From Sinotaia quadrata (lineage: Eukaryota > Mollusca > Gastropoda > Architaenioglossa > Viviparidae): a DNA stretch of 64,000 bases. Location: NCBI GenBank assembly GCA_028829895.1, contig CM054177.1, positions 28,099,564-28,163,563 of the forward strand. The letters run 5' to 3'. Every line of letters starts with the position of its first letter. Within the stretch, counting starts at the first letter, position 1. A model generated the notes under the pieces. That model had not been told where the DNA came from, did no database searches, and was given only the letters and a program-made list of their open reading frames with translations. The translations under genes were made by a program, and so were the position numbers. Shown piece by piece: positions 14,801 to 50,639 of this stretch.

Positions 14801-14875
14801 TTTCTTGTGTTAACAGACAGTGGGAGCAATGATGAATCACAGGGATCAGAGAGTCCAGATGATAATAAGACTTGA
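490..14875 (+). CDS. Gene 1 (5' partial): F-type lectin-like / EGF / transmembrane receptor
   Basis: Spliced gene with exons 490-684, 2113-2205, 2574-2711, 4189-4326, 6004-6135, 8532-8649, 9628-9746, 12065-12190 and 14817-14875 (stop TGA). All junction phases agree, giving about 371 visible residues. The order is: C-terminal half of an FTP (F5/8 type C-like) domain, a six-Cys mini-EGF, three eight-Cys EGF-like modules, one membrane helix, and a cytoplasmic tail of roughly 100 residues. By analogy with genes 2 and 3, the signal peptide, Cys-rich exon and first FTP exon lie left of the window. The likely product is a type I plasma-membrane receptor or adhesion protein with a lectin-like head and EGF stalk; ligand and function are unknown. 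The third exon ends in a GC rather than GT donor. The tail has no tyrosine, so ITAM or NPxY signalling is not expected. Exon structure is certain in outline; individual borders were chosen by consensus and by phase. Confidence 0.85.
685..820 (+). repeat. 20-bp minisatellite at the donor of the first gene 1 exon
   Basis: Units GTATGGTGTTATATGTCGTC, starting at the GTATGT donor itself; each unit repeats a donor-like GTATGG. Confidence 0.9.
1385..2010 (+). repeat. Two degenerate minisatellites, gene 1 intron
   Basis: GTGAGTAGGCCTACTG-type units (1385-1600), then about 13 units of roughly 27 bp with CTTGTTGTCTTATGTTGTGA (1645-2010). Confidence 0.85.
2113..2205 (+). CDS. Gene 1 exon: six-Cys mini-EGF module
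   Basis: 93 nt, phase 1-1, the same length as the gene 2 copy (26762-26854). It has six cysteines and the family signature CDNLNG followed by CW before the donor. It directly follows the FTP domain in all three genes. It is shorter than a standard EGF module. Confidence 0.85.
2574..2711 (+). CDS. Gene 1 exon: eight-Cys EGF-like module 1, with GC donor
   Basis: 138 nt, phase 1-1 after the acceptor TATTCAG. It has eight cysteines with an aromatic-Gly near the start and GW near the end, as in MEGF / scavenger receptor F modules. The donor reads AAG/GCAAGA, a GC-AG type; no GT donor is at hand. Reading through instead gives a stop after nine codons. A 50-bp minisatellite starts within a few bases of the donor. 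Confidence 0.8.
2716..2921 (+). repeat. 50-bp minisatellite after the GC donor
   Basis: Four units, each beginning AAATAAACATGTCTAAGTAA (starts near 2718, 2768, 2818, 2868). Confidence 0.92.
3700..4126 (+). repeat. About 35-bp minisatellite before gene 1 EGF exon 2
   Basis: Units such as TTTACTCTCACTAGAATTTC. The last four are nearly identical; the earlier ones have diverged. Confidence 0.9.
4189..4326 (+). CDS. Gene 1 exon: eight-Cys EGF-like module 2
   Basis: 138 nt, phase 1-1, eight cysteines. Acceptor GTGTACAG, donor GTGAGT. A 35-bp minisatellite ends about 60 bp upstream. Equivalent to the four 138-nt exons of gene 2 (32229, 34212, 35742, 39231). Confidence 0.85.
5025..5195 (+). repeat. 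Minisatellite, gene 1 intron
   Basis: Four degenerate units with GTTAGTCAGCAACCAAATGA. Confidence 0.85.
5636..5910 (+). repeat. (TAGA)n with internal (GGTA)n
   Basis: Compound tetranucleotide tract about 90 bp before gene 1 EGF exon 3. Confidence 0.98.
6004..6135 (+). CDS. Gene 1 exon: eight-Cys EGF-like module 3 (membrane-proximal)
   Basis: 132 nt, phase 1-1, eight cysteines. Acceptor AATACCAG, donor GTATAT. The length matches the last EGF exon of gene 2 (39814-39945), also 132 nt, suggesting the two are direct counterparts. Confidence 0.85.
6136..8531. other. Gene 1 intron with nothing recognised
   Basis: AT-rich; no repeat array, coding exon or mobile element recognised apart from a short GTGTGG run near 8390. 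Confidence 0.5.
8532..8649 (+). CDS. Gene 1 exon: transmembrane segment
   Basis: 118 nt, phase 1 to 2. A short polar juxtamembrane stretch is followed by about 22 hydrophobic residues containing [16 protein letters not shown] and then Lys. Acceptor ATATTAG, donor GTGAGT. The counterpart in gene 2 is 42592-42706, with the same phases. Confidence 0.85.
9628..9746 (+). CDS. Gene 1 exon: cytoplasmic tail part 1
   Basis: 119 nt, phase 2 to 1, acceptor GCTTTCTAG, donor GTGAGT. It encodes a basic juxtamembrane patch (GKENTKGR) and then an acidic Glu/Thr-rich stretch ([10 protein letters not shown]). No recognised signalling motif. Confidence 0.8.
9880..10490 (+). repeat. About 56-70 bp minisatellite, gene 1 intron
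   Basis: Roughly nine units with ACATTGCAAAACAACGTTTT and TTATACTATGAAGCTGTTAT; unit length grows where CATAAACC is added. Confidence 0.9.
10868..11592 (+). repeat. 50-bp minisatellite, gene 1 intron
   Basis: About 14 units with AATACGCTGTAGGAACAACT and AGTTATACGTAAGAAAGTCT. A variant unit has GAGATAAAGAAAAAAACAAC, and the two types alternate in blocks. Confidence 0.95.
12065..12190 (+). CDS. Gene 1 exon: cytoplasmic tail part 2
   Basis: 126 nt, phase 1-1, acceptor GTGGCAG, donor GTAAAT. Acidic and hydrophobic ([16 protein letters not shown]). No domain recognised; it lacks Tyr and Cys. Degenerate donor-like repeats follow the exon. Confidence 0.75.
13070..13625 (+). repeat. Two minisatellites, gene 1 intron
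   Basis: 19-20 bp units TTTTTATTGTTAACTATTG (13070-13390), then about 70-bp units around TGAATATATGTTATTGTACA (13425-13625). Confidence 0.88.
14170..14447 (+). repeat. 38-bp minisatellite, last gene 1 intron
   Basis: Seven units with GTGAGCGCTAATGTCACTGG; very uniform. Confidence 0.95.
14817..14875 (+). CDS. Gene 1 last exon: acidic Ser-rich C-terminus and stop
   Basis: After the acceptor GTGTTAACAG, 18 residues rich in Ser, Asp and Glu ([10 protein letters not shown]) end at TGA 14873-14875. Phase agrees with the previous exon. An ATTAAA hexamer at 15062-15067 is a possible polyadenylation signal; it is weak evidence because the region is AT-rich. Confidence 0.75.
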
Positions 14876-15689
14876 TTATTTTATTATTTGATATTTGAAG
14901 TCATTTTAATCTTAGCACACACTAATTTGGAGGTCACAATGAAAAACATATCTATAAATTGCTTGAAAAGGCGAGGCATACACACTTCGTAAATGGAAAA
15001 ATGCACTTTGCTTTAATCATCTAGAAAAGCAACGTAAAGGACTTTAATTTTAAAACGTACTATTAAATACTAATAATAACAATAATATATAAGTGTTTAA
15101 ACTGTAATTGCGAATGTTTGTTTTCAGCTTTAGAATAGTTGTAATTTTATCTCACAGCAGCAGCTCAAATTTGGCATGAAATATATTTTGATGTAACCTT
15201 GCTCTCAGCCTGCCTGTTGGACATTCTTATGACTGAAGGGTTGTTGTGGAGTTTTTCCTAAGCACAGCATTGTATGTGACAAAGATGACATGAGTGTTGT
15301 GCATGTATTATGCATCAATGATAAAGTAAGTATAGATGATGAGTTGAAGACGTCTTTGCAGACTCTGTATAGACGCTTTCCTACAATGCCATCAATACTA
15401 ACTTTGGCAGCATTGCTATTATAATGGCGTCATTCGTACAGTGTCGTCATTGCTAACTTTAGCAGAGGTTCTATTATAATGACATTATTAGTAACTGTTA
15501 TAATGATGCAAGGATGTTGATATCGACGTTGACATTTATAGATTACAGTCTTAAACTTACTGCCGTGTAATAATACACCAATATCAATTGTAACATTGTA
15601 TATAAAAAAAACATGAACACAAACACAACACTATTAAAAAGATATTAAAGAAACGTTACTGTCGTCATGTGCGAGGTCGCCGAGGAGTC

Positions 15690-16062
15690 AACGAAAGAGA
15701 CATCAGCAAGGAAATGAACATAGAGTTATATCAGACTGCTTGACACACTTATCAAAGAGACATCAGCAAGGAAATGAACATAGAGTTATATCAGACTGCT
15801 TGACACACTTATCAAAGAGACATCAGCAAGGAAATGAACATAGAGTTATATCAGACTGCTTGACACACTTATCAAAGAGACATCAGCAAGGAAATGAACA
15901 TAGAGTTATATCAGACTGCTTGACACACTTATCAAAGAGACATCAGCAAGGAAATGAACATAGAGTTATATCAGACTGTTTGACACACTTATCAAAGAGA
16001 CATCAGCAAGGAAATGAACATAGAGTTATATCAGACTGTTTGACACACTTATCAAAGAGTGA
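15690..16062 (+). repeat. 60-bp minisatellite downstream of gene 1
   Basis: Six near-identical 60-bp units (AAGAGACATCAGCAAGGAAA). Because 60 is a multiple of three it leaves a 130-codon frame open; no other sign of coding. Confidence 0.95.
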
Positions 16063-17019
16063 GAAGATGGATGGAAGGCAGGTACAGAGTGCAGAGGAAA
16101 GACATCTGCTCGCTGTACATGAGCACTTCTAAACAGATAGAAAATAACGACTAACAAGGGAAACGGTTTTTGAATATGTTCTTTTTCCTAATGAGCTTGC
16201 AAAACAAACGAAGAGACTACACAGGTGTAATCATTCCACCCTGGAATACGTCTAGTTCAAGACCTTTGTCTGTCTACTGGCAAAATGTCTCGCTGTTTTG
16301 CTAATACACCAAATGTCTCATTAAATGGTTAATGACTTTTTGCCAATAGAGTGGGATTATCTTTCACCAGATAACGTCACTGCATTATGTTACCCAGCTG
16401 TTTTGCCATGACAACTATATTAGTAATTAACATGGTAATGTAAAAGAAGAAGTGATACCACTAAGCACAAGTCCACTAATTAACTGCCATGATCTCAGAA
16501 CGTAAAACTAAACACTATTAAATATTGATACAAACTAGCACCTCAGAGTCTCCTCCATCCTGTCTCATTAACCCAGGGCATGACCTGCCTCTCTTTCTTA
16601 GATTACCATAGAATTGTGAGAGTTTTTGATGTACCTATCACAACCAGTACGTAAATAAAAAAAACTAATTACCTCAAGTGCACTCCTATTTCAAACTAAC
16701 CATTTGTTCTAACTGCTAAATTTTCAAATCCTTAATAAGTAATACATCTTGTAAATGTATTTAACAATGAATTGCTGATCTTAATCAAAAAGTCAAATAA
16801 TTCTAACAGAAGAGTTTAAACATAAAAGTAATCTTTTTATCAAACACTTTCACTCAAAATCATAAAACAGCAAAACTGAAGAAAACGCTTTCTAAAAATA
16901 AGTGTTTTAAAATGTATTGCTAAGGTTATATTATTAGTTTCTATACATTTTGAAACATTTTTTAGAAAGTGTTTATTCAGTCTTATATTAGTTAAACAAT
17001 ACTAGTAACATGACATTTT

Positions 17020-17870
17020 CAACTGTAGCCTCCTCTGTGAGTTGAGCATGCTACTGGTAAGATAACATTTTCAACTGTGGTCTCCTCTATCAGTTGAGCA
17101 TGCTACTGATAAGATAACATTTTCAACTGTAATCTCCTCTATGAGTTGAACATGCTACTGATAAGATAACATTTTCAACTGTAGTCTCCTCTATGAGTTG
17201 AACATGCTACTGATAAGATAACATTTTCAACTGTAGTCTCCTCTATGAGTTGAGCATGCTACTGGTAAGATAACATTTTCAACTGTAGTCTCCTCTATGA
17301 GTTGAGCATGCTACTGGTAAGATAACGTTTTCAACTGTAGTCACTAGTGTGAGCTGAACACTACTAGTAACATCATTTTCAACCAGAGTCTTTTATATGG
17401 GCTTAACACTATTAGTTATGGACTGAACTCTACTAGTAATAATATTTTCAACTGTAGGTTGTTGTATGCACTGAAAACAGCTATAATATGATATTTTCAG
17501 CAGTAGTCTCTTGTATGGACTGGACACTACTACTAGTAGCACAGTATTTTCAACCATAGTCTTTCTCTTGTATGGGCTGAACACGCTATTAATAACACAT
17601 TTCCACCTGCAGTCTCTTGTATGGGCTGAACACGCTACAGTAACACACGACATTTCTTTCCACCTGCAGTCTCTTGTATGGACTGAACTATACGAGAAAC
17701 ACAATTTCGTCCGTAGTATCTTCTAGGGACTGGACATGCTACCAATAACACAACATTTTCACTTGCAATCTCTTCTATGGACTGAACATGCTACCAGTAA
17801 TACAAAATTTTCAGCTGCAGTGTCTTGTAGGGACGGAACACAACTGATACCACATTTTCAACTGTAGTCT
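17020..17870 (+). repeat. About 52-bp minisatellite, intergenic
   Basis: Units with GATAACATTTTCAACTGTAG and GAGTTGAGCATGCTACTGGT; uniform at left, diverging towards 17870. Confidence 0.92.
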
Positions 17871-18187
17871 ATTGTATAGGCTGAATCGCAGTGTTAATAA
17901 AATGTTCATTCATAGTTGGTCGCACAGAATTAATACCATGATATTTATTTGGCCTTATTTTGTTGTGTGTTGTACACAGAACTAGTGACTTGATATTTAA
18001 CTATAATTAATCATTCTTCTATGATGATGACAATACTGCCTTCTGGATTTCAATATTCTCAATGTATACATCTCTAAGCGTTTCTTTCTTTCTATTCGTC
18101 AAGCTCTAACTGTTTCTTTCTCCCCATTCATATATATCTTTTCTACACTCATCCATTTGTCTCACTGTCCTGTACTCTCTAACTAAT

Positions 18188-18372
18188 CTCCCTCGATTCT
18201 GTATTTTCCCTCGATTCTGTAATCTCCCTCGATTCTGTAATCTCCCTCGATTCTGTATTTTCCCTTGATTCTGTAATCTCCCTCGATTCTGTAATCTCCC
18301 TCGATTCTGTAATCTCCCTCGATTCTGTATTTTCCCTTGATTCTGTAATCTCCCTCGATTCTGTATTTCCCT
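18188..18372 (+). repeat. 18-bp minisatellite, intergenic
   Basis: About ten units of CTCCCTCGATTCTGTAAT with TTTTCC variants. Confidence 0.95.
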
Positions 18373-18861
18373 CGACTGAAACAATGAACGAAAATGGAAT
18401 ACAGAAATGTGTAATAATATTTAAAAGAAAAGAGAAAAATACATTTTTGATCCTAGCTCCTTGTCATCGCATTGAAGTTAAGGATATCGTCTCACTCTGA
18501 GCGGATAATGCGTGCTATTGCGATAAGTCAAAATTGGTTAACAACTGAATTTTCTTGAGATTCGTTGCATTGTATTGCTCACACAATGCTGACTTTGTTA
18601 ATCAAAGTTAATGAAATTATATTCTGGTATCGCAAATGCCTCTCACTTTTGTCTGTGATGGTGTCTTGTTGGCTTGTCTGTCGGTCTCAAGACACTTTGG
18701 ACTGCACTAACAGATAAGTCCTTGCAGCCGTGCTGTTCATCAGTGAGTCCATCGTTCACAGTGTGCAGTTCATGGACACACAAATTTAGTCCTTTTCAGA
18801 CTAATTCAGCTACACTAGATATGTGATTTCGAATACCGGGATGAAAATAATTGCTTACTCG

Positions 18862-19014
18862 CTGTGACGCCAACGCCATCAAGTTAATGGTTATGAATAT
18901 TATTAATTAATCACCCATAATTAATTACAAGTGATGAGAAACTGTTTTTAATAATTCTCCTGCAGAAACCACTCGTCTCTATCACTTGGCAGATATTTGG
19001 GCACTATAAACGCT

Positions 19015-19093
<79 letters not shown>

Positions 19094-20010
19094 AACATTA
19101 AAGACAAACATTTACTGTAACACAATATTTCTGTAGGCGGAAAACTTCTTACTAAAGGAGAAGGTCAAATCCGTCTTTAATATGTATTTAGCGAGCCCCC
19201 ATCCACCCTCTGTATTTCCAGCTTATGGTTATCAATATATATAAAAAGGTCAGTAAATATATTAAATCAACAATCAAATATACATGACAAATACATACAT
19301 ATAAAATAGATTACTTGATATCAATATTTCCACGAAACCATGTTTTAATAATTTTAATATCTATATATTCTCATATCCTAAAATATAATTCAACAGATTA
19401 GTGTCAGTACAAATCACATGATAGTTATTATCAGAGACAGAAATGGAGTTATTAGAGATAAGGGATAATAGTTTCTATTTTATCTTGTATAAGAAAGCCA
19501 CAATAGTCTTTTAAATTAAAGTGCTTGTTGTAACAAAGTCACAAGTTTATTCTTCACGTTATACTATCAAATCCATGTGTTTCATTCTCAAATTGTAGAA
19601 CAATGATTTACTGCTATTCTCTGGTGCTCTTCTATATTAACTCCCTCAAACAAAACAACAATTATAGCAATTTCCAGCAACGTTCTTGTACCAAAAATTG
19701 TCTGATGTAGTCAGCATACCTTGCCACTATACACCAACGGAGTGCAGTGTACTGCAGTGCATACCTCTTGCATCTATTATATCAATTTTATGAGTGCATT
19801 CACTAGAAACAATGTCAAGTGTTTAACATACTATATGGGTATCTTAGTTCAAACATTTGTAGTAAACGTTTGATCTGAGCCCATTGTCTGGTCGTACTAT
19901 TATAAATCTTAACCATTGGATAATAAAAAAGCTAGCATTTCTCAACTCGAGTTGTTTACTCCAAATTTGACACTTACAAAAGTAACATTGTAAAGAGTGC
20001 ACACGCACGC
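18862..20010 (+). repeat. Dispersed repeat family, copy A (long)
   Basis: Starts near GTGACGCCAACGCCA. Contains the family marks CACTTGGCAGATA, ACTAAAGGAGAAG, TTTAGCGAGCCCCCATCCA and GAAATGGAGTTATTAGAGAT, and ends near CTCGAGTTGTTTACTCC. A CT run is inserted at 19013-19089. No ORF; probably a non-autonomous mobile element of 1.1-1.4 kb. Ends not proven. Confidence 0.65.
19013..19089 (+). repeat. (CT)n microsatellite inside dispersed repeat A
   Basis: Near-pure CT run at the point where other family copies read GTTTTCTCTCTTCC, so it probably expanded from that motif. Confidence 0.97.
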
Positions 20011-20269
20011 ACATGCGTATTAAAATTACAGAATTGATGTTTACTTTATTGCGATGATGTGTTCATATTTCAAACTATGCAAATTAGATCGAGTAAGAAG
20101 CTAAATGTTGCAATCTCTTACTGCTCATCAACAATCGCATGCAAACGTGAGATTGCAATACGAGTCTTCAAACTGTGTTTTAATTCTATTTAGTGGTCTA
20201 GTAAACTCAACTCTACCATTTACAAACGTCGCATACCGTGAATATGACGCGCTAAAGAGTTATTCTTAC

Positions 20270-20362
20270 GTAGTTTACTGACGTAGGCGCCAGAGAAGCA
20301 CATCTAATTTTCGGCTCACATAATGGCCATCGTTTTAAAAAGTAGATGTGCATCAGTCGTAA
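20270..20362 (+). promoter_or_regulatory. Proximal upstream region of gene 2 with a CRE-like site
   Basis: TGACGTA at 20279-20285 and TGACGCG about 25 bp before it lie within 110 bp of the gene 2 start codon. No clear TATA box. The gene 3 upstream region also has TGACGT sites, which raises the chance that they matter. Confidence 0.3.
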
Positions 20363-43900
<23,538 letters not shown>

Positions 43901-43944
43901 GTAAATATGTTTCTTATTCCAGTGTTAGCGGAATAAACGACTTG

Positions 43945-44195
43945 CTTTACCGCGTAAGACTTAACTGGTTTGATATTTAATGTGTAAGACTTAACTGGTT
44001 TGATATTTAATGCGTAAGACTTGATTGGTTTGATATTTAATGCGTAAGACTTGATTGGTTTGATATTTAATGTGTAAGACTTGATTGGTTTGATATTTAA
44101 TGCGTAAGACTTAATTGGTTTCATATTTAATGCGTAAGACTTGATTGGTTTGATATTTAATGCGTAAGACTTGATTGGTTTCATATTTAATGCGT
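43945..44195 (+). repeat. 30-bp minisatellite after gene 2 exon 13
   Basis: Eight units with GCGTAAGACTTGATTGGTTT; each holds a donor-like GTAAGA. Confidence 0.95.
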
Positions 44196-44332
44196 ATATT
44201 CTCACTTGCATTGTTATATTTCTTTGTATAATTTATTTTCTAATCCCTCGAATCAAAAGGTATTAAATATCAAACCAATGTTGTCTGTACACTAAGTCAG
44301 TGTAGTAAATGTGTTCCTCAACTTCACGTTCG

Positions 44333-44745
44333 TTTTGGTAAGTGTTCCTATGTTCCATTAAACTTTCTTGTATCGTCCACTTGATGCTGGATTTGGTAAG
44401 TGTTCATTTATTTCATTAAGCTTTCTTGTATCATCCACTTGATGCTGGATTTGGTAAGTGTTCATTTGTTTCATTAAGCTTTCTTGTATCATCCACTTGA
44501 TGCTGGATTTGGTGAAACAGTTTACGAACTTTACGGAATTGACTGAAAAGATGAAAGGATGCTCTGCTTTTCTATTAATATAAGAGACAATGCATTGCAT
44601 TGCTATTATCTCTTTCTACAGAAACTTTTCTATTAATATAAGAGACAATGCATTGCATTGCTATTATCTCTTTCTACAGAAACTTTTCTATTAATATAAG
44701 AGACAATGCATTGCATTGCTATTATCTCTTTCTACAGAAACTTTT
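44333..44745 (+). repeat. Two minisatellites with splice-like motifs
   Basis: About 58-bp units with a perfect donor-like GGTAAGTGTT (44333-44515, three units), then about 59-bp units with an acceptor-like TCTCTTTCTACAG (44575-44745, three units). Confidence 0.88.
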
Positions 44746-45058
44746 CCGTTTATAATTATTTTCACATTTCGTTTCTGTTCTGGTTGACCTGTGACATCTA
44801 GGATGATCGATATTTATGTCATCAGCCCATACGTACTCCACACACTAATCAACAGATAGTTACTGATGCAGTAATCGGCTACAGTTATTATTATGGTGAC
44901 AGGCTGATATTAGCTGTAATTTCTATTGGACTCGTCAAGACCCACTCAGTAATTACTGCAAGTTAAATTAAAAATACATGGCATTACATTGCATTATTAT
45001 TATGATATATTACAATTATATTAAATATTACAGTATGTGCTACACTACAATTACATTT

Positions 45059-45278
<220 letters not shown>

Positions 45279-45369
45279 TTGACTGATTAACAGAGTGGAC
45301 TTGGAAACACTTCATACATTTTTCTATTGATATGTTATACTTGTGTTATGTAAAGACGTACTACGTACT

Positions 45370-45402
45370 ATATTAATACACCACCATGTGGTGTATTAAT
45401 AT
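45370..45402. other. Perfect 14-bp inverted repeat, 5-nt loop
   Basis: ATATTAATACACCA, spacer CCATG, TGGTGTATTAATAT. Could be a hairpin in the gene 2 3' region or the end of an unrecognised element. Confidence 0.6.
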
Positions 45403-45469
45403 GTGAAACTGTTTGATACATTGTATTTACTGTACCACGTTTGCATGGGAATAATGAATACCATTGCAG

Positions 45470-45551
45470 GAATTGTAGAAAGTTTGAGAATGGAGTGTCA
45501 GACAGAATGAAGTTTATTGCAATGAATAAGAAACTTAGGTTTGCTCCTTGA
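45470..45551 (+). CDS. Candidate last exon of gene 2
   Basis: After the acceptor CCATTGCAG, phase 2 joins 43900 and opens 26 codons (NCRKFENGVSDRMKF and on) to TGA 45549-45551. The rival is a join at 44802 after ACATCTAG, which reaches TAG 44857-44859 after 18 codons. Neither has family similarity to the gene 1 tail. Support is phase and acceptor only. Confidence 0.22.
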
Positions 45552-48060
<2,509 letters not shown>

Positions 48061-48109
48061 AATGTTCGTCACGTCTAAATATAAATGTCGCGTTCGAAAT
48101 GTTGAAACT

Positions 48110-48255
48110 ACTTCTATACAATAAATTGGAATTCAAATACTTTGAAAATACTTCTATACAATAAAGTGGAATTCACAATACTTTGAAAATACTTCTATAC
48201 AATAAAGTGGATTATTGAAATTACTTCTATACAATAAAGTGGAATTCACAATACC
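48110..48255 (+). repeat. Short minisatellite, intergenic
   Basis: Four units with ACTTCTATACAATAAAGTGG. Confidence 0.9.
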
Positions 48256-48474
48256 TTGTTTAAAGTTTCTCATTTCAGTAGCATGCAAGAATAGGTAGAG
48301 CAGAACAAGCTATAGTGTGATTGGCTAACGCAAGTATAGATGGAGCAGAACATGCTATAATGTGACTGACTAACGAAGCCCCTGAGAAACTGTAACACCT
48401 GAGAGAATGTAGACAACTCCGAGAAGAAAACACTAAATGTGTTAAAAGTACATCTTATAAGTGGCTACTAATTT

Positions 48475-48800
48475 GACGGCTAACATTGTTCACTTTATAA
48501 CTGTCAGAACAAATGACGGCTAACATTGTTCACTTTATAACTGTCACAACAAATGACGGCTAACATTGTTCACTTTATAACTGTCAGAACAAATGACGGC
48601 TAACATTGTTCACTTTATAACTGTGTCAGAACAAATGACGGCTAACATTGTTTACTTTATAACTGTGTCAGAACAAATGACGGCTAACATTGTTCACTTT
48701 ATAACTGTCAGAACAAATGACGGCTAACATTGTTCACTTTATAACTGTGTCAGAACAAATGACGGCTAACATTGTTCACTTTATAACTGTCAGAACAAAT
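48475..48800 (+). repeat. 40-bp minisatellite, intergenic
   Basis: Eight units with GACGGCTAACATTGTTCACT and a GT insertion variant. Confidence 0.95.
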
Positions 48801-48867
48801 GTGTTTAATGCACGTACGTATAGCAACAATACGATTGGGAACTGTGTCTAAGCTTGAAAACATGAGA

Positions 48868-49326
48868 CGTTGTATGATGTGTTGTAATAGCACTCATTAT
48901 GTATCAAATGTTGTATGATGTGTTGAAATAGCACTCATTATGTATCAAATGTTGTATGATGTGTTGTAATAGCACTCATTATGTATCAAATGTTGTATGA
49001 TGTGTTGTAATAGCACTCATTATGTATCAAATGTTGTATGATGTGTTGTAATAGCACTCATTATGTATCAAATGTTGTATGATGTGTTGTAATAGCACTC
49101 ATTATGTATCAAATGTTGTATGATGTGTTGTAATAGCACTCATTATGTATCAAATGTTGTATGATGTGTTGTAATAGCACTCATTATGTATCAAATGTTG
49201 TATGATGTGTTGTAATAGCACTCATTATGTATCAAATGTTGTATGATGTGTTGTAATAGCACTCATTATGTATCAAATGTTGTATGATGTGTTGTAATAG
49301 CACTCATTATGTATCAAATGTTGTAT
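48868..49326 (+). repeat. 41-bp minisatellite, intergenic
   Basis: Eleven near-identical units with TTGTATGATGTGTTGTAATA and GCACTCATTATGTATCAAAT. Confidence 0.96.
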
Positions 49327-49499
49327 CGAAAGACGTATCGATGTGTGAATACTACTATAGATACTTCCTTACCCTCCACCCCCAAAATCGCAATCTCATC
49401 CCACAATTTAGGAACTAACCAATCCAGAAACACGGACTGATTGGCCGCATACCAGTCGCATGGATGGTCAAGTATATATGTTTGACGCTCAGTTAATTC

Positions 49500-49985
49500 T
49501 AGACACGTATATACAGCTAATAATAGACAAGTGTATACAGCTAATAGACACGTGTATACAGCTAATAATAGACAAGTGTATGCAGCTAATAGACACGTGT
49601 ATACAGCTAATGACACGTGTATACAGCTAATAATAGACACGTGTATACAGCTAATAGACACCTGTATACAGCTAATATTAGACACGTGTATACAGCTAAT
49701 AGACACGTGTATACAGCTAATAATAGACACGTGTATACAGCTAATAGACACATGTATACAGCTAATAATAGACACGTGTATACAGCTAATAATAGACACG
49801 TGTATACAGCTAATAGACACGTGTATACAGCTAATAATAGACACGTGTATACAGCTAATAATAGACACGTGTATACAGCTAATAATAGACACGTGTATAC
49901 AGCTAATAATAGACACGTGTATACAGCTAATAGCAGACACGTGTATACAGCTAATAATAGATACGTGTATACAGCTAATAGAAGA
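49500..49985 (+). repeat. 21/24-bp minisatellite with E-box CACGTG
   Basis: About 22 units of the type ACACGTGTATACAGCTAAT with a variable AATAG linker. Around 15 contain an intact CACGTG. It lies 2.3 kb upstream of gene 3. All the long ORFs here are by-products of the repeat. Confidence 0.9.
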
Positions 49986-50324
49986 AATACACGGTTCCAT
50001 AGACGTACTGGTGACTTTAATAAAAAAAATAAATAAATACGACAGAGACTGAGACAAAGGGTAGCGTTTCTTCAATGACTCGATGGAATTGTCTCGGAAA
50101 CTTAACCTCCTCTTTATTTGAGCTCTCTCCTTAAAACGTCATTTGAAAAGTGTGTACTCACCCAAATAAAAATTATGAATCCATACTGTGATGACTGAAT
50201 TAATTAATAAGTACTTTCGCATATTCCAGAACAAACATATACATGAAAATACGACATGAACACTCTAGAGGGGTGTGGGTGTCTAAAAAATAAAATGAAA
50301 CAAAATATTTATATTGACACTTAT

Positions 50325-50625
50325 TTCGGGCCTAAGCAAACAAAGAGATGTTTGTATTTTTGTTAAAGAAGACTTGTAGCTGAAGAACAGTTGACACTTA
50401 ATTCGGGGTTAGGCTATAAACAAAGAGATGTTTGTATTTTTGTTAAAGAAGACGTGTAGCTGAAGAACAGTTGACACTTAATTCGGGCCTAAGCAAACAA
50501 AGAGATGTTTGTATTTTTGTTAAAGAAGACGTGTAGCTGAAGAACAGTTGACACTTAATTCGGGCCTAAGCAAACAAAGAGATGTTTGTATTTTTGTTAA
50601 AGAAGACGTGTAGCTGAAGAGCAGG
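50325..50625 (+). repeat. About 77-bp tandem repeat beside the piggyBac remnant
   Basis: Nearly four units with GTTGACACTTAATTCGGGCC and AAAGAAGACGTGTAGCTGAA. Confidence 0.93.
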
Positions 50626-50639
50626 TTGAAGTGTGTGCC

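Noticed and set aside
49314..50075. 253-codon minus-strand ORF and two long plus-strand ORFs
   Set aside because: All arise from the 21/24-bp E-box array; three overlapping frames are open for the same reason.
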